A DNA stretch of 64,000 bases from Diadema setosum (Eukaryota; Echinodermata; Echinoidea; Diadematoida; Diadematidae), in contig NC_092685.1 in assembly GCF_964275005.1 (NCBI RefSeq), forward strand, positions 30,278,682-30,342,681. The letters run 5' to 3'. Below the pieces are notes generated by a model. It was given only the letters and a program-made list of their open reading frames with translations. It did no database searches and was not told where the DNA came from. The first letter of the stretch is position 1. Each line of letters opens with the position of its first letter. The translations under genes were made by a program, and so were the position numbers. This document shows, piece after piece, positions 1 to 13,355 of this stretch.

Positions 1-673
1 ACGCCAAGTGAAGCACCATGTCGAGCCAATGTACTCAACCAAAGGATTCATGGGGGAAAGGTTGAAACTAGGGCACATGCGGAGACGTTTTAGACCTGCC
101 TAACGAGTTGTGTTTCTTCATTACATGCCCGTGATTGTTTGCCTTAGGGTTAATCAGTGACATAAACATCACAACACAGAACGATCAACCGCTGTTTGTT
201 TGTGGACCAAAAAGATTTCAGCACGTATATCCATATGGTCATCTTTATTAACTTTTCGTATTATAACATTGCTTTTGTCATATTCCGTTCACTGCTGTAC
301 ATTATCAAACCAATCCTAATAAAAGGTGGGGACCACCTTTCATTAAGATCTCTTTGTTTTACCTTGTTTTTTGGATATCTGAGCCATTCCAAAACCAATT
401 TTCATCAAATAAACTTTTAAATCCTCTTAGAATTGTATGCTCTTTAGAATTTCATAAAGTGGTTTCTAAAAGTGTCTTGCAGAAAAAAAAAAAAGTTAAA
501 GGCCGAATCCTTACCTCAACCAATACTTTATATACCATCCCTAAGATTACAACGAATGGTTACAGAAGTATTAGTATCACTTCTGTAAATTGTGACGGGA
601 TCGCAATTGAGTAATCATGACTGTACATTATGTGAGATTGCTTGTCGAGTTTCTGCTTCTCTTTCTCTCTCGG
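1..673. other. Intergenic, no gene recognised
   Basis: AT-rich sequence with short spurious reading frames only. An A13 run lies near 482-494. I see no exon-like GC rise, no splice-bounded frame and no repeat that I recognise. Confidence 0.5.
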
Positions 674-1580
<907 letters not shown>

Positions 1581-1770
1581 CAACACTCTAAAAACGCAAA
1601 GAATCAACATTTAAAAGGGCCGAGGAGTGACAGCATTTTTGAAGTGTTGCATCCAACTTTTAAAATAACATTTTAAATGTTGAATCTAGCAGGAAAACCA
1701 ACACTTTGAAAATGTTGTCACTCCTCGGCCCTTTTAATGCTAATTCAACATTTGTGTTTTTAGAGTGTTG
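1581..1770. mobile_element. Foldback (snapback) MITE, about 190 bp
   Basis: The two halves are imperfect reverse complements over about 70 bp. The left arm begins CAACACTCTAAAAACGC and contains AAAAGGGCCGAGGAGTGACA; the right arm carries the complement and ends in TAGAGTGTTG. Such near-palindromic elements are usually non-autonomous DNA transposon derivatives. It has no coding capacity, and I could not define a clear target-site duplication. Confidence 0.8.
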
Positions 1771-2232
1771 AAGGAGCTTTTTTTCTTTTTTAAGAGCTAG
1801 AATTCGTCATTTTAGTTTCATTTCATCGTCGAGTTATTTCTTTTGAGTTCGTAGAATATTGAGTTTTTGCCGGATAAAGTATAGTTCAGCGTGTTCTTAG
1901 TACATGTTTATTACGTACAGACCAGTCAGCAACATAATAATTCTGTTCTGCATGGATGTTTTTTTCTTTTGGGGGTTACAACCGAACTACACTTTACTTT
2001 ACCTCCGGCTCCTTTGAATGTGAACTATGAATAAAACATCCACTTTATCATTATTATTCACTCTTCAGCAGCCAAATAATGCATGCTGTCTCATTTGTGT
2101 TAACTATTAACTCCCCCACTTAAACGCAACTTAAAGAGGCACAAAGTGTAAGTGATCAGCTGCCACGTTTTTTTTTCTTTTATTTTCACATTATTTTCTC
2201 TCTATATTGAAGAGAGAGAGAGAGAGAGAGAG

Positions 2233-2269
<37 letters not shown>

Positions 2270-2622
2270 GGGATGGAGAGAAAATATAACAGCCATAAGT
2301 CGGAAACTAATACTGAAAATTTCACCAGCTGGAGATCACACACTCTAGTTGACCACAATGCGATCGCGTAAGCTCGCCTAAATTTAAGATGCGAGTATAT
2401 AACGTTTCTTTTAAAAAGGCACAGAGATTTCCATTGTACTGGTATAAAGAATTCAGAATCGGGTGTTACGTGCGTTAGCGTTTCCAAGGTAACAGATGGC
2501 ATCAGGAATAGAGACAGGAGAGGATGAAGGCTCCAGCCTTAGTATAGCGCTGTCCTTCCTCACGTCTCCGAACGCCTACAAGTAAGATTACGTACACTGA
2601 GTTGGCGTGGCATTGGGGTCCC
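1771..2622. other. Intergenic with a compound (GA)n(GT)n microsatellite at 2211-2267
   Basis: No gene recognised. The compound tract switches from GA to GT units. The surrounding sequence is AT-rich, with poly-T stretches near 2168-2180. Confidence 0.6.
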
Positions 2623-2672
2623 CAGGTAATTGTTGTTAGCCTGAAATATAGTTAAAACGCAGTGGGGGAAAA
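2623..2672 (+). repeat. Direct repeat, left copy (partner at 3394-3440)
   Basis: The 50 bp starting CAGGTAATTGTTGTTAGCC and ending in AACGCAGTGGGGGAAAA recur about 770 bp downstream with a few changes and small deletions. The two copies bracket a 385 bp TIR element and a foldback hairpin, so this is either a segmental duplication or the duplicated flank of a larger composite insertion. Confidence 0.75.
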
Positions 2673-2688
2673 CATCTTGCAATATTAA

Positions 2689-3073
2689 ATGGGTTAGTCA
2701 AATACCGGTTAGTGATTGGCTAAACACAGTCGCGTGATGGAGGCACATTGGTTATGTTCGCCCATGGGCAGAACATTTTTGTAATGTTCTCCAATGGGAG
2801 AACATTTTTGTAATGTTTTCCCATGGAAAACATTTTCACGTAACAAATGACAAACGATACCAAACGAGTGAACGATCATATTTTTCACGCAATCAATAGG
2901 ATAAATTTGCCTATTCCATACAATGTGAAAAAGCAGATGACCGGTTATTGTAATGCGTACGAAAGTGTGATTTGAAGGACCCGCGCACAGTGAATTTGGC
3001 TCTGCGCGAACGATCGAGTGCGTTGTGCTGGTGGTTGACGTTGCGAACATGGCTTGGTATTTGACTAACCCAT
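2689..3073. mobile_element. MITE with perfect 18-bp terminal inverted repeats
   Basis: It begins ATGGGTTAGTCAAATACC and ends with the exact reverse complement GGTATTTGACTAACCCAT, 385 bp end to end. Inside, at 2756-2840, is a tandem of about 31 bp built on GAACATTTTTGTAATGTT. The flanks are AT-rich (attaa / ataat) and a target duplication is not certain. No transposase is visible, so it is a non-autonomous DNA transposon. Confidence 0.82.
2756..2840 (+). repeat. Short tandem repeat inside the MITE (about 3 units of 31 bp)
   Basis: Units of GTTCTCCAATGGGAGAACAT followed by TTTTGTAAT repeat with variation. Each unit is itself partly self-complementary (CCCATGGG, CCAATGGG, CCATGG), so the block can form several alternative hairpins. 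Confidence 0.75.
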
Positions 3074-3103
3074 ATAATATAACAGATGATGACTTTTGTT
3101 GTC

Positions 3104-3237
3104 GGGAACATGTACCAAACGTCCCACCCTCAGGGTTTGAAATGCTATTTCGGGAAGTCCCTCGACTTCCTCTCGGGACTTATAACCTCCCTCAATAGCA
3201 TTTCAAACCCTTCGGGTGGAACATTCGGTATGTTCCC
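3104..3237. repeat. Foldback hairpin repeat, about 134 bp
   Basis: The left arm carries GGGTTTGAAATGCTAT and the right arm carries ATAGCATTTCAAACCC. The symmetry extends outward to GGGAACATGTACC and GGTATGTTCCC. The central part (TCCCTCGACTTCCTCTCGGGA) is also partly self-complementary. It is probably a snapback MITE; a C15 run follows directly. Confidence 0.8.
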
Positions 3238-3393
3238 CCCCCCCCCCCCCGCCAGTCATCATCTATATATCATGGTTATGACAGTAGGACAAAGATTAAT
3301 AATTAATATAAAACAAAGCAAAAACAGGAGCAGAGTAGGAAGTTTGCGATTTACACTTTACACTTATATTTACACTGATAGGCCTATAGACAT

Positions 3394-3440
3394 CAGGTAA
3401 TAGTTAGCCTCAAAGATAGCTCAAACGCAGTGGGGAAAAA
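3394..3440 (+). repeat. Direct repeat, right copy (partner at 2623-2672)
   Basis: CAGGTAATAGTTAGCCTCAA through AACGCAGTGGGGAAAAA matches the copy at 2623 apart from a 3-base deletion and a few substitutions. Confidence 0.75.
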
Positions 3441-5528
3441 TCGAGCATTGATTACTTGATTTCTTAATCATGTGCGCTAAAAGTAGCACTCCATCGCCCA
3501 TGCAGGTGAAATGTGACGCCTGTTGTGTCATTGTGAGTAGTGCTGGATATATCACTCAGCCATTTCGTCATTCATGACGTCATGTGCGGTTTGCTGATTA
3601 GCACAAACGAATGAAAGTTAATTCATCTTAGCATGAAGCTGGGACTTAAACATGACAGAATTGGGTTGTCTTAGAGCCTTTATGATAAGTTGCCAGTCAT
3701 AAGCGGTGAGACAGAAGAAATAGCCTACATGTCCCGATCCTGATTAACTCATTACCTTGCATCACTAACTACCCCGTAATTACCATGACAACCTGCATCT
3801 ACACAACGTCATTGATACTATGAGGTAGAGGCACTGTGAGAGAATAGAACTATTAAAACAAACAAACAAACAAACAAACAAACTCGAAGTTGATTTTTTC
3901 ATCCCAGCGCGGAGTTACACTCAGGAGGTAAATTCACTATTTTAACTCGGTCCCGTAATATTCCTCTCATCTCTTTTCAGTTGACACATGCAATTTTACA
4001 TGGATAAAAATCCTTTGCTCGTAGACACACAATAATACACGTATGACCTTTTTCAGCCCCCCCCCCCCCTCCATGTCCATGAGCAAAAGTTTGTCAATTA
4101 AACATTATCTCGCTATGAAAGTGACATTCTTAATTTCAGGGGGAACATTACAAAAGTCTGTTCTTTATGAAGCACTCCTGAGAATGATTATTATACTTGC
4201 TGAGTTGCACATTCAGCGACATTATTTTGTGCATAAAACTCGTTGACTTCGACTTTGTTACCATGGTTACAATACACACAATATCGGCGAATCACGTAAG
4301 GATCACGATCGCAATGACCTGAAAATACCAATATTGTTGAGTACAAGAAGGCTGACTGTCTTCGACACCCGCTTGGGGATGATTGATGACACTAAAGATG
4401 GGAAATAATGCATCAACGAGAAGCAGATTAACGCTGTCATTATGCTTATGTGGGCCTAGAACTTTTGTCTGTGACGTAAATCACTTCTTGTTTCGATAAA
4501 GTACATGCATATAAATAATGTTGTTCAACCTCAACTCCGTGGTTCGATCCATTTGCTGTTTCCATACTATTTTAACACTGAGTATTCTTGCACCATCCCC
4601 CCCCCCTTTTGCTCTAATAGTTACCGCGAGGTGGCGCTGCACTGCGTTAGCTTTTTGCGTAGATTGCTGTCAAAGGCCATGTTCATAATCATCCCTCAGA
4701 TGTCGCGGAAGGTTTGGCAACGTGTGTGTGCGTGGGGGAGGGGGTATTCCTCATGGTGGGGTGTGTCAAATGTCAACCCTCCTACCCCTCACTTCCATGG
4801 GAAGAGTCTCGAAAAGTGATTCTCATGAGTTTTCTTCTGAATGTGTGTGTATGCCTTTTTCAGGTTGTTTTTCTTTTCTTCTTCTTTTCTAAAAGCCAAA
4901 AGTGTGGTTCCACGGCTCCTTTAATCCTATCATTGGAATTAAGTTGGTTTTGCACTCCAAAATAGTATAAGCTTTCCAACTTAAATGAGTTTGTTCAGTC
5001 GTTTTGTAATTAAAAGGGATGGAAGAGCAGTTAACTTTCATTTATGCAATTTTTCTCTCAGATTTACATGAATAGATAAACCAGATGGGAGATTCGGAAG
5101 GTTCCATATTCCATAGTGGTACACACGATAACTATAATTATCTTACAAAAGAAGGAGTGTTGAGAGGAATTTTGTATACCGGAATACCGCTCTTTATTGT
5201 GATTGGGATGAAGGCAGATGTTTGCCAGTAAAATTTTATGGGATAGTCATTCAAATTACTAACAGTTCAAGTTTTGTACGATATACTACTGTTTCTGCTA
5301 AGAGAAAACAGTGTTGTTGGTTGTTGTTGTTTTTTTTCAATGTTGACGCGTCCAACTACGTTTCTGTAAGAGACTGTATAATGTTCGTCGTTGCATTGAC
5401 AGGCTGAAATAATTCACTGCATACCTTTATTCGTCATCAATTGGTTTAATGTGCTAGCGTAAGTCAAACTCACTTACATAGGCCAAGGGAACGATTAAAC
5501 TATATATCTCAGAAGGAAAAGCGATAAA
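3441..5528. other. Intergenic, no gene recognised
   Basis: Contains a (CAAA)n tract near 3857-3882 and C-runs near 4056 and 4600. No reading frame here resembles a known protein. Confidence 0.5.
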
Positions 5529-5539
5529 ACAACAACAAC

Positions 5540-5621
<82 letters not shown>

Positions 5622-5622
5622 T
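5529..5622. repeat. (CAAT)n tetranucleotide microsatellite
   Basis: About twenty consecutive TCAA/CAAT units follow a short (CAA)n lead-in. Confidence 0.97.
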
Positions 5623-6130
5623 GAATCGTGTTACAAGAGGAAAGAGACTTGGCTTCAACTCGAGCTTTGTGTATCGCTAGCCACGATGCCAAATGTTGTG
5701 GAGCGCCCTCTACGGCTTCTACTGCTCTTCGACTACAGCTCTCTGAACGGTCCTGACTCTTCCAGTTTGTTTTCACGTATGTGGGAGCGTCGATATTAGA
5801 AGCAAATTAAATTTTCCCCACCAGAGAAAACACTGCACGTTGTAAGACGTTACAATATTGGTGTGGTCGAAAGAGTCGACTGAGAAATTCTCTGGTTTGG
5901 AGAATGAACGAAATTGTGCAGTTTCTTAACGAAGGAGTATTATGTAAGTGAGAGTCTGACAAGTATCTCATAAAGCATACATGAAGGGCTCTTGCTGCAG
6001 CTACAGATGCTGGAACATTTAGACAACCTTCACAGTGAGTATAGTCACAGCATCATTTAGAAAAGTCGTTCTTACTAATGGTACACAACTCAAAATGTAA
6101 TTCATTCGTGAGTTTCGATCCTATAAAGAA

Positions 6131-6205
6131 CCCCCCCCCCCCAAAAAAAAAAAAAAAAAAAAAAAAGGAGAGAGAGAGAGAAAAAAAAAGAAGAAGAAGA
6201 AGAAG
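6131..6205. repeat. C12-A24 junction followed by (GA)n and (AAG)n
   Basis: A homopolymer C run passes directly into a homopolymer A run, then into purine dinucleotide and trinucleotide repeats. Similar C-to-A junctions recur at about 24636, 25004 and 35203. Confidence 0.95.
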
Positions 6206-6384
6206 GAAAACAGCCCTACACAACATTTTCAGGGACTGTGCAGATTTGTGGTGATCAATTTCACGATGGCAAATATTCCTTTAAATGTTACATGACAAAC
6301 TTAAAAGACTTTATCACCTTCAGAGATTTATTAATTTCAAAGGTAAATTCCGAACAGGTCAATAATAAGCCTGGAAGGAAAGAA

Positions 6385-6690
6385 TAAAAGCTATTAGCAC
6401 AACAGTGGAAATTTGATCAAAATCGGATAAACATTAGGAGAGTTATGAAAATGTGAAGTTTCACATATTTTTGCAAAACAGTCCTCGATCAGTTGAAATA
6501 TGCGCATGAATGAGCTGATGATGTCATTACGTCACAATTTTCCATTGATCGTATAGAATTAAAAAAAAAAACAACTTACAAGGATTAATATTATGTTTTC
6601 ATAGCGTAAAACAATTCCTGGCTGAATAACTTTGAAATAACGATCGGTATAGGATTTGAGACATGGGCATAACTGCTTTTGAGCAATAAC
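6385..6690. repeat. Dispersed foldback-family repeat, partial copy 1
   Basis: Contains TTATGAAAATGTGAAG, then a core TGAATGAGCTGATGATGTCAT and CACAATTTTCCATTGATC. These match the left arm of the full foldback copies at 35667-36040 and 54321-54752. Only one arm is recognisable here. A further weak fragment (AAAATTCATAACTTTTGAAC) sits near 7800. Confidence 0.6.
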
Positions 6691-8742
6691 AGCAACAACA
6701 ACATCAATCTGAAAATTTCAAGATTTCAAGATTCAATTCTCAGTTGGCTTCTTGATTAAAATGATGGACATCTAGATTGTAGACAATCTTTTTATTATTC
6801 ACTGCTTTCTTTAGGGTATTTCAACTAACTGATTTACTTTGCAGATCAGATCGCTTGTTTCCACGAAAGTCCCCCAAAGTGTGATAAAATGATTACGATA
6901 TTGAACGTTATAAGCCCACCTCTGAGCTTCTGACATTGTTTATTTTTGTTTGTTTGTTTATTTGTTTGTTTGTTTATTGCTACCTAGATTTATTTCAGAA
7001 AACTCAGAGATTTCTACATAGTAAATCCAAATCAATGGAAGGATATAGACGCTCACAATTCCGATTAAGATGTTGAAAGAAAAATGTTGGAAGCTGAATA
7101 AAATATAGTTACCTTTAACGAATCTTACGTGCCTTAAACATTTATTCAAAGCAGGAAGACGTGGGTAGTGATTGGTGAAAAGGGGAAGTCGAATATCCGC
7201 TCTTGTCCCGGGCGTTCAAGTGTACAAATTCGAACATGACAAATTTATGAAAATACAGGGTAGTTTTGCTAGATGTATATCACTTATCATGGTTTTTTTT
7301 TTTCTCCAAAATGTAAGTTGTAACCTTATAGATCGCAGACTGCGCTCCCATCGGCAAATTTCACTGTTCGTAATAGGTAATTTCCTCGTCCCGTTTGAAA
7401 TAAATATCAGTGTCATAATTTATAGAGCGTCGTGTGAGGTCGTGATCCGAAGGCTCTTACCTGTCAATAAGACGACCATGCATAGCCAATCTGCAGCTCT
7501 CAAGTTGACTGTTTCAGAATCTTAAAGTAAAATCATATCGCAGAGCAAGTTGACTTTAATAAACAAAGTAAGATAAAAAGAAACGGACAACGGAAACAAT
7601 TTTTTTTTCCTAAGAGCCCTTTCTCTTGACTTGCTACATGGCTTCTGAAAGAGGGAAGTCAAGTGCTCTTTTATCGTATATAAGAAATATGGAAATGATT
7701 ATATTGAATTTTCTTTATATTTTCTATATAATTGTTTTTACGCATATGACATCACAAACTATAGTAGTCTTCTCAACCAGCGATGGCAGCACTGAAACAC
7801 CAAAAATTCATAACTTTTGAACGGATTGTCCGATTTTCTCGAACTTTCACTTATGTCTTTCATTAAATTACTGTATTCACGCAACCCACACGTATGTGAT
7901 GAACTTGTCCTTTAAAGAGGGATGTCTCTATAAGAATCTGGAACAATCATATGTGCATGGTTGAGACCGCGGGGGGGGGGGGGGGGAGGTAGTTAACCAA
8001 GAAGATAAACAGAAAAACAAAACATAACAGCAACCTGTAGATAATAACTACGAATATGTTGCATGATCAACGATTTATTATACCGACACTCACGCTTGGA
8101 CGTGTGTGCGTGCATTGTGATCATCCATGTGCGCCTGGCAAAACATTTTGTGCATCTCCTAGAAGGGTTTTGTGTGTGGGTGGGTACGGGGGGGGGGGGA
8201 GGGGGAGAGGCAGATCCCCAACAGGTTCCTGCTATCTGGTATTATTTTATGCCAAATTCATGCAAATAAATAGGCCGGACTCATTAGTTTCTGACGTTGA
8301 ATTAGACCGAAAAGTAGGCCGATCTGTCGACGCCAGATATTTAACGTGCGGCTGGCGATGATGTGTACGTGTACATTGTTAGCGGCGGGAATACTTGGCT
8401 ACGGTGCAACGTTTTATCAGTTTCCATCATGTGTCATACGATATTTTGTTTTCTTAGATTTCCTGTCTTCTTTTGAGACTTTATCACCTTGCCAATGTCA
8501 GAAGTGTCATCGACGTTATCGTCTCAAGAATGACACAGTCTGCGTGGGATAGTCCCATGGCTATATGTCTGCCTGTCATGTTTTTGTCATTGGCACAGCA
8601 TTTTATGTGATAAGCTGTATTTGACTGGAAAGACAAAGATGAGATGACGGTTCTTATCCGTGTTCAAATAAATTGACTTGAGAGAAAAAAAAGATAAACC
8701 GAAATCAAACAAGCAGACACATTTTCATTGATATTTGATCCC
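6691..8742. other. Intergenic, no gene recognised
   Basis: Holds a G17 run near 7971-7987 and a G-rich tract near 8189-8209. A 117-codon frame at 7172-7525 has no recognisable motif and no codon or GC rise, so I do not call it a gene. The end at about 8650-8690 (TTCAAATAAATTGACTTGAG then A-rich) could be a worn LINE 3' end, but the evidence is thin. Confidence 0.45.
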
Positions 8743-8842
8743 CCAAACAACAGCAACAACAACATCATCACAACAACTTTAACAACATCATCATCACCAA
8801 TAACGGCAACAACATCAACAAACAACAACAATAACAACATTG
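8743..8842. repeat. (CAA)n/(CAT)n imperfect trinucleotide tract
   Basis: Mixed CAA, CAT, AAC and TAA triplets over about 100 bp. The Asn- and Thr-rich frame across it is a product of the repeat. Confidence 0.85.
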
Positions 8843-9332
8843 CGTTAATATCTTTCAGAGTTTCACAAGCTGTCACGACCACGTTTAGTATCTGTCACAA
8901 TCAAACTTTAGCCTACCCCATACTTCATCGTGTCACAATAATAAGCCTCACATCAACCAGGGAATACACATCTTCATTTAAAGGGGAAATGATATGCCCA
9001 AAATGTGGATTGCGTAATTCAGTTTATTGTCATATTTCTCAATAAAAAAAAAAAGATTGCATAAGATATTACAAAATAGAATGATACATCATGGTTCCAT
9101 GACATTTGCTGCTACAAATGCTCCAATGAAATATCTGCATTATGACATCTTTCGGTAAATGTATACCGCCATTTTCGGAAGAGAAAACTCCAACGGTCCG
9201 TGACGGCAGGGCAGGACATGATACAGAAAGAAAATATAAAGAGAATTCAATTTTCATTGAAACTTAATATTTTAATTTGTTTATAAACGAAAAATGTCTT
9301 GACTATACCTCTTCCAGAAATCATTGCAGGGA

Positions 9333-9378
<46 letters not shown>

Positions 9379-11244
9379 GGAGGGAGAGGGGGAGAAACAA
9401 CCAACAATGATAAATACTGCACCCATCATCAAACGAAATTATCGTAGAGTAGTGATGACAAGGCAGTGATGATGTCTTAGGGAATTCGACTTAAGTGGCT
9501 GACTGATCAAAGATGAAGTATGATGTTTGTTGTTGATGTTGTATTCGAATTGTTATAATAAGTCTGTGTGAGAAATTAGGCTACACAGAACAATACGAAA
9601 CTCGAACAGAGAAGTACAGCGCAAATCAATGTGTGTAAAATTGTGTGTTACTCGTGTTCTCTTGGTAGACGTCGTTGTTTATTCAATGAAGGAAAAATAA
9701 GAAGACCAAACCTCCCCCCCCCTTCTTTTTTTTTGTCACGTCACAAATAATGGCGATGTTGTCGATTTGAATCTGTATTTTTAGAGACCTCTCCTCTTGG
9801 GTATACCAAGTCGTGTTTGAATGCACAGAGAAAGAAGTAATTAGCTGTCGACTTGAATCTTTCACCAATGAATGGCTTTTTGGTACAATATTTAGGCTCA
9901 ATTCATCGCAACAGGAGCTAGAATGTTGAAGAATATTGCGCATGTGCCTTAAGGCGTTGTGTATCATTTTCATAATTTCTACTTCAAAGGCGCTCGGTGG
10001 TATTGAATTATTCTTCGCGCCTTAATTCCCACCGCATTTTCTTGCGAAGTTTCACCTCATACGGGTTGATAGATGTAAGGTTCTTCGGTTTTCAGTATCC
10101 AGAATTATCCAGTATTCAGAAGGTTGGTACTCCACTCTGTAAGGAGGAATATCGAGGTTTGGTGCTTACATTATGCGTCTCGAACAGGGGTGTGAGCGTT
10201 TGTGAGAATGGTCGCAAGTCATATTTGAGGTGGGGCTGGGGAGAAGGGGCTAGTTTATAACACATCAGTTCTCTCCACGTTATAGTGTTCTGTAATTACA
10301 TCGTACTCTATATATGCATTTAGGTCCAATGTAACTTATCCATATTTTACCCCCATTTTTTCTTACTCTGCCCAGCACAAAACCTTGGAACATTTCATTC
10401 ACTAATGCATTTTGGTTGGCGAATAATCGCCTTATACCCTCTCTATACACACGTATATATACTACAGTAACCCTTTCTGTGCCACGCTGTGAGGGTTTTT
10501 TTTTTCTGACTCAAAGCCCACATTTAATTCTCTCTCACTTGCGTCTCCAGATTGTCCTGAACTTGAGTATGCTTCCTTAAATGAATTATGACTGTTCGAG
10601 TTTTGATTCATTCTTTGGTATAGGTTATCATCTTCATTCTCCTCGCTCTTCAATGTCGCCCTCATAAGGAGTTACTCCCTCTATGGTCTATCTTATCTTC
10701 CCCAGATACGCCCTCGTAGCTGAACCCTGGGTCTCCGCATCCCAGACGGCGTGGATTTATACTGTAAACATCACGCCTATGGGATTTCAGTCACGTGACC
10801 AGTGGGAAACCCGCCGGCCATAGCAACATCATCCACTGGTAAGTGCGACTCAATTCTCTCCTTTGGAGGAAAAAAAAGACATCCATTATATCATTAGCTC
10901 ACTTATGTGTAGGCATTGTGTACACCAAGCAAATTTCCTAACAGCGTGGCTCGCTCATTCAACAAAGCAATGCTTACCTAAAGTACCGTGTGAATGATCA
11001 AGTTGTTCTTTCTTCTCGTGCCGCTCAGAGATTTGTGGCACTCCAAACTTTTCCCTTTTGCTCACTCCAAGCAGAGAGGTCGAAGAGATTTTCACCTCCA
11101 TGCTCCAACTTCCAAGATTTAACATTGACCTGACTCATTCTCGGATCAAACTCTTGGTACATACTTCCTTCCGATCAGCTTTATGGCCGTATACTCTAGC
11201 ATTGTTTGTAAATGTTGTTCAATAATCAGTAATGGGAGCACACA
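8843..11244. other. Intergenic with a (GA)n tract at 9331-9395
   Basis: No gene recognised. A 68-codon minus-strand frame at 10462-10665 has a protein-like composition, but I can link it to no family. The rest is AT-rich with short homopolymers. Confidence 0.45.
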
Positions 11245-11515
11245 CTAGAAGGTGATGATGATGATGATGATGTTGGTGACGATGGCGATGATGGCGATGA
11301 TGATGATGATGTTGATGATGATGATGATGATGATGATGTTGATGTTGATGATGATGATGGTGACGATGATGATGATGACGATGATGGTGGTGGTGATGAT
11401 GGTGATGATAATGATGATGTTGATGATGACGACGACGACGACGATGATGATGATAATAATATTGATAATAATAAGAATAATGATAATAATAACAATAATA
11501 ATAATAATAATAATG

Positions 11516-11579
<64 letters not shown>

Positions 11580-11612
11580 TAATAATAATAATGATCATCA
11601 TCATCATCACCA
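11245..11612. repeat. Long (ATG)n/(AAT)n trinucleotide array, about 360 bp
   Basis: The left half is GATGAT units with GTT, GGT and GAC variants; the right half is TAA/AAT units. All six frames read through it as poly-Met, poly-Ile, poly-His/Tyr or poly-Ser. That shows it is a repeat and not a gene. Confidence 0.97.
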
Positions 11613-11785
11613 TTACCATGATTATGTAGCACATATCACAAAAATGTATTTATGTCTCTTTGCAAATTGAATGGGGAAAATTATAGAAATACGGGTAAAC
11701 AGCTAACATAAGAGAGGGGGAGAGAGGAGAGGAGGCAGGGCGAGTTGAAAAGTGACGAAACTTCGACAAACAGCGCAGAGTCTAA

Positions 11786-11814
11786 CCATGGAGCTACTAT
11801 TAGTAGCTCCATGG
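11786..11814. repeat. Perfect 14-bp inverted repeat around one base
   Basis: CCATGGAGCTACTA is followed by T and then TAGTAGCTCCATGG. A further TAGCTCCATGG copy follows directly and TCTAACCATG flanks both sides. The words TCTAACCA and CTCCATGG recur near 15150-15280, so this may be a fragment of a dispersed repeat. Confidence 0.85.
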
Positions 11815-12309
11815 TAGCTCCATGGTCTAACCATGAATAGCCTGTGTCCCCATATTAAATTCTATAGGCTGTCCACTACTGCCATTTCATTGTACTGCGT
11901 CTCCTAGTGAAAAAGGTGAGAGATTGTTGCGAGCAACGACCTTCTCTTCACCTCATACACAGCAACCTTTTCGCAGAGCACGTAGGCCTACACAATGAGA
12001 TGTGCTTCTGGGTCACCATTTGATGCATAAAACATACAAACAAACAATCAAACTCAACTCACTCGTACACATTGTGATGAAACACTTCCCCAGTTGATCC
12101 TATGCTCACGATGAAAGATCAAAACCAATATTTTCATCACGGCATCCATGAAAACAATTAGGCCTATACTGAATGATATTTCCCAATTGTCACAAGACGT
12201 TAAAAACGTACAAGAAAAAAAAACAACTTTTATGTTTAAACCTGGAGAATCAATAGAAACAAAAGGGTGGTTTTGGATATGTAAAACAGACACGAGTCCG
12301 TGAGAGATA

Positions 12310-12340
<31 letters not shown>

Positions 12341-13355
12341 CGGGAGGGGGGGGGGAGCAATAATAGTGGATAGTTAAAGACAGTATGACCGTGAAACCGC
12401 ACCAGTTGAATGGGCTGTATTTGAGGAGCAGTGCAAACGGAAGGGCATTACGGTTTAAAAAAGAAAAAAAAATCAATAAAACAGCTGCAATTTGATCGTG
12501 CAGTCACTAACAAACTTTACTTCTACGAAATAAAAGCCGAGCGTAGTCTAGACATATCGACAGCTTTCCGTTTGCGGAACACTCCACAGGCCAAATATCC
12601 CCACCCTCCAAAGCGGGTACGCCTCTGCATTTTGAATGCGTAAGGGAAGAGAAGAGGTGAGTGATCTTGTAGAAGAGGGGATGGCTTTATTGCAAGCGAT
12701 ATCGAAGCAGACAGCGTGACTTTCTCCGGGACCCGGTGGGAAGCTGAAGTCAGTGCGATTGTGCTGTCGATACTCGCTTGCCAGTTGACATAAATTAGCA
12801 GAGAGCCCCTGACGAGCAGACGGCCGCGCATGCATGTTGTCGCTAGTCAGACGGCCAGTCGGCGGGCAGTCATCACTTACCGGATGTCACCACATACTAA
12901 CACCTTCCTTGCGAAGCATTATCTATTCACATTCTAAAAATAATCTGCAATTTTTGATGTCATCCGTTTTCCGGTTTCCCGTGACCCCAATAAAAGGATG
13001 ATAGCTAGTTTTCTCTTCCACCACATTTTGTCTAGTGGGTTCAAAAGTGCATGCTTCTCGTCCCATCTGGGAATTTCACGTATCGACGTGGTACTGGACG
13101 AGTGATATTTGAGAGTCACATTATTAAGTGTTGTGACAAAGCATCAATTGTGTTTCTGAAATTGGACTTCACTTTCATATTGTCGTCCATCCACACATTG
13201 GACTTCGTCAGCGCGCGATCGCATACAAACGGGTTGGAGAAGACGGCGCAGACCAGTAAGCACTCGTCGCACAGCTGCGTTGGCTTACGGACTCTTGTGT
13301 TTTTAGCCATAACCCCTTCTTCTTCGCGTGGACAAATCGCTAAGCTCGAGCAAAC
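11815..13355. other. Upstream region of FABP-A
   Basis: Includes a (GA)n tract with a G-run at 12311-12357. From about 12540 to 12880 the sequence becomes richer in GC and CpG than the surrounding DNA, which could mark a proximal regulatory region or an unrecognised 5' exon. An AATAAAAGG word near 12988 is TATA-like, but I see no firm promoter. Confidence 0.35.

Noticed and set aside
4541-4551. GGTTCGATCC, a box B-like word, as a possible tRNA gene
   Set aside because: No acceptor, anticodon or D-arm pairing surrounds it.
10462-10665. A 68-codon minus-strand frame with a hydrophilic, protein-like composition
   Set aside because: No family match, and neighbouring frames break within a few codons. 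It may be a fragment of something, but I cannot support a call.
11219-11634. Four long reading frames of poly-His/Tyr, poly-Ile, poly-Ser and poly-Met
   Set aside because: They are translations of one trinucleotide microsatellite on both strands.
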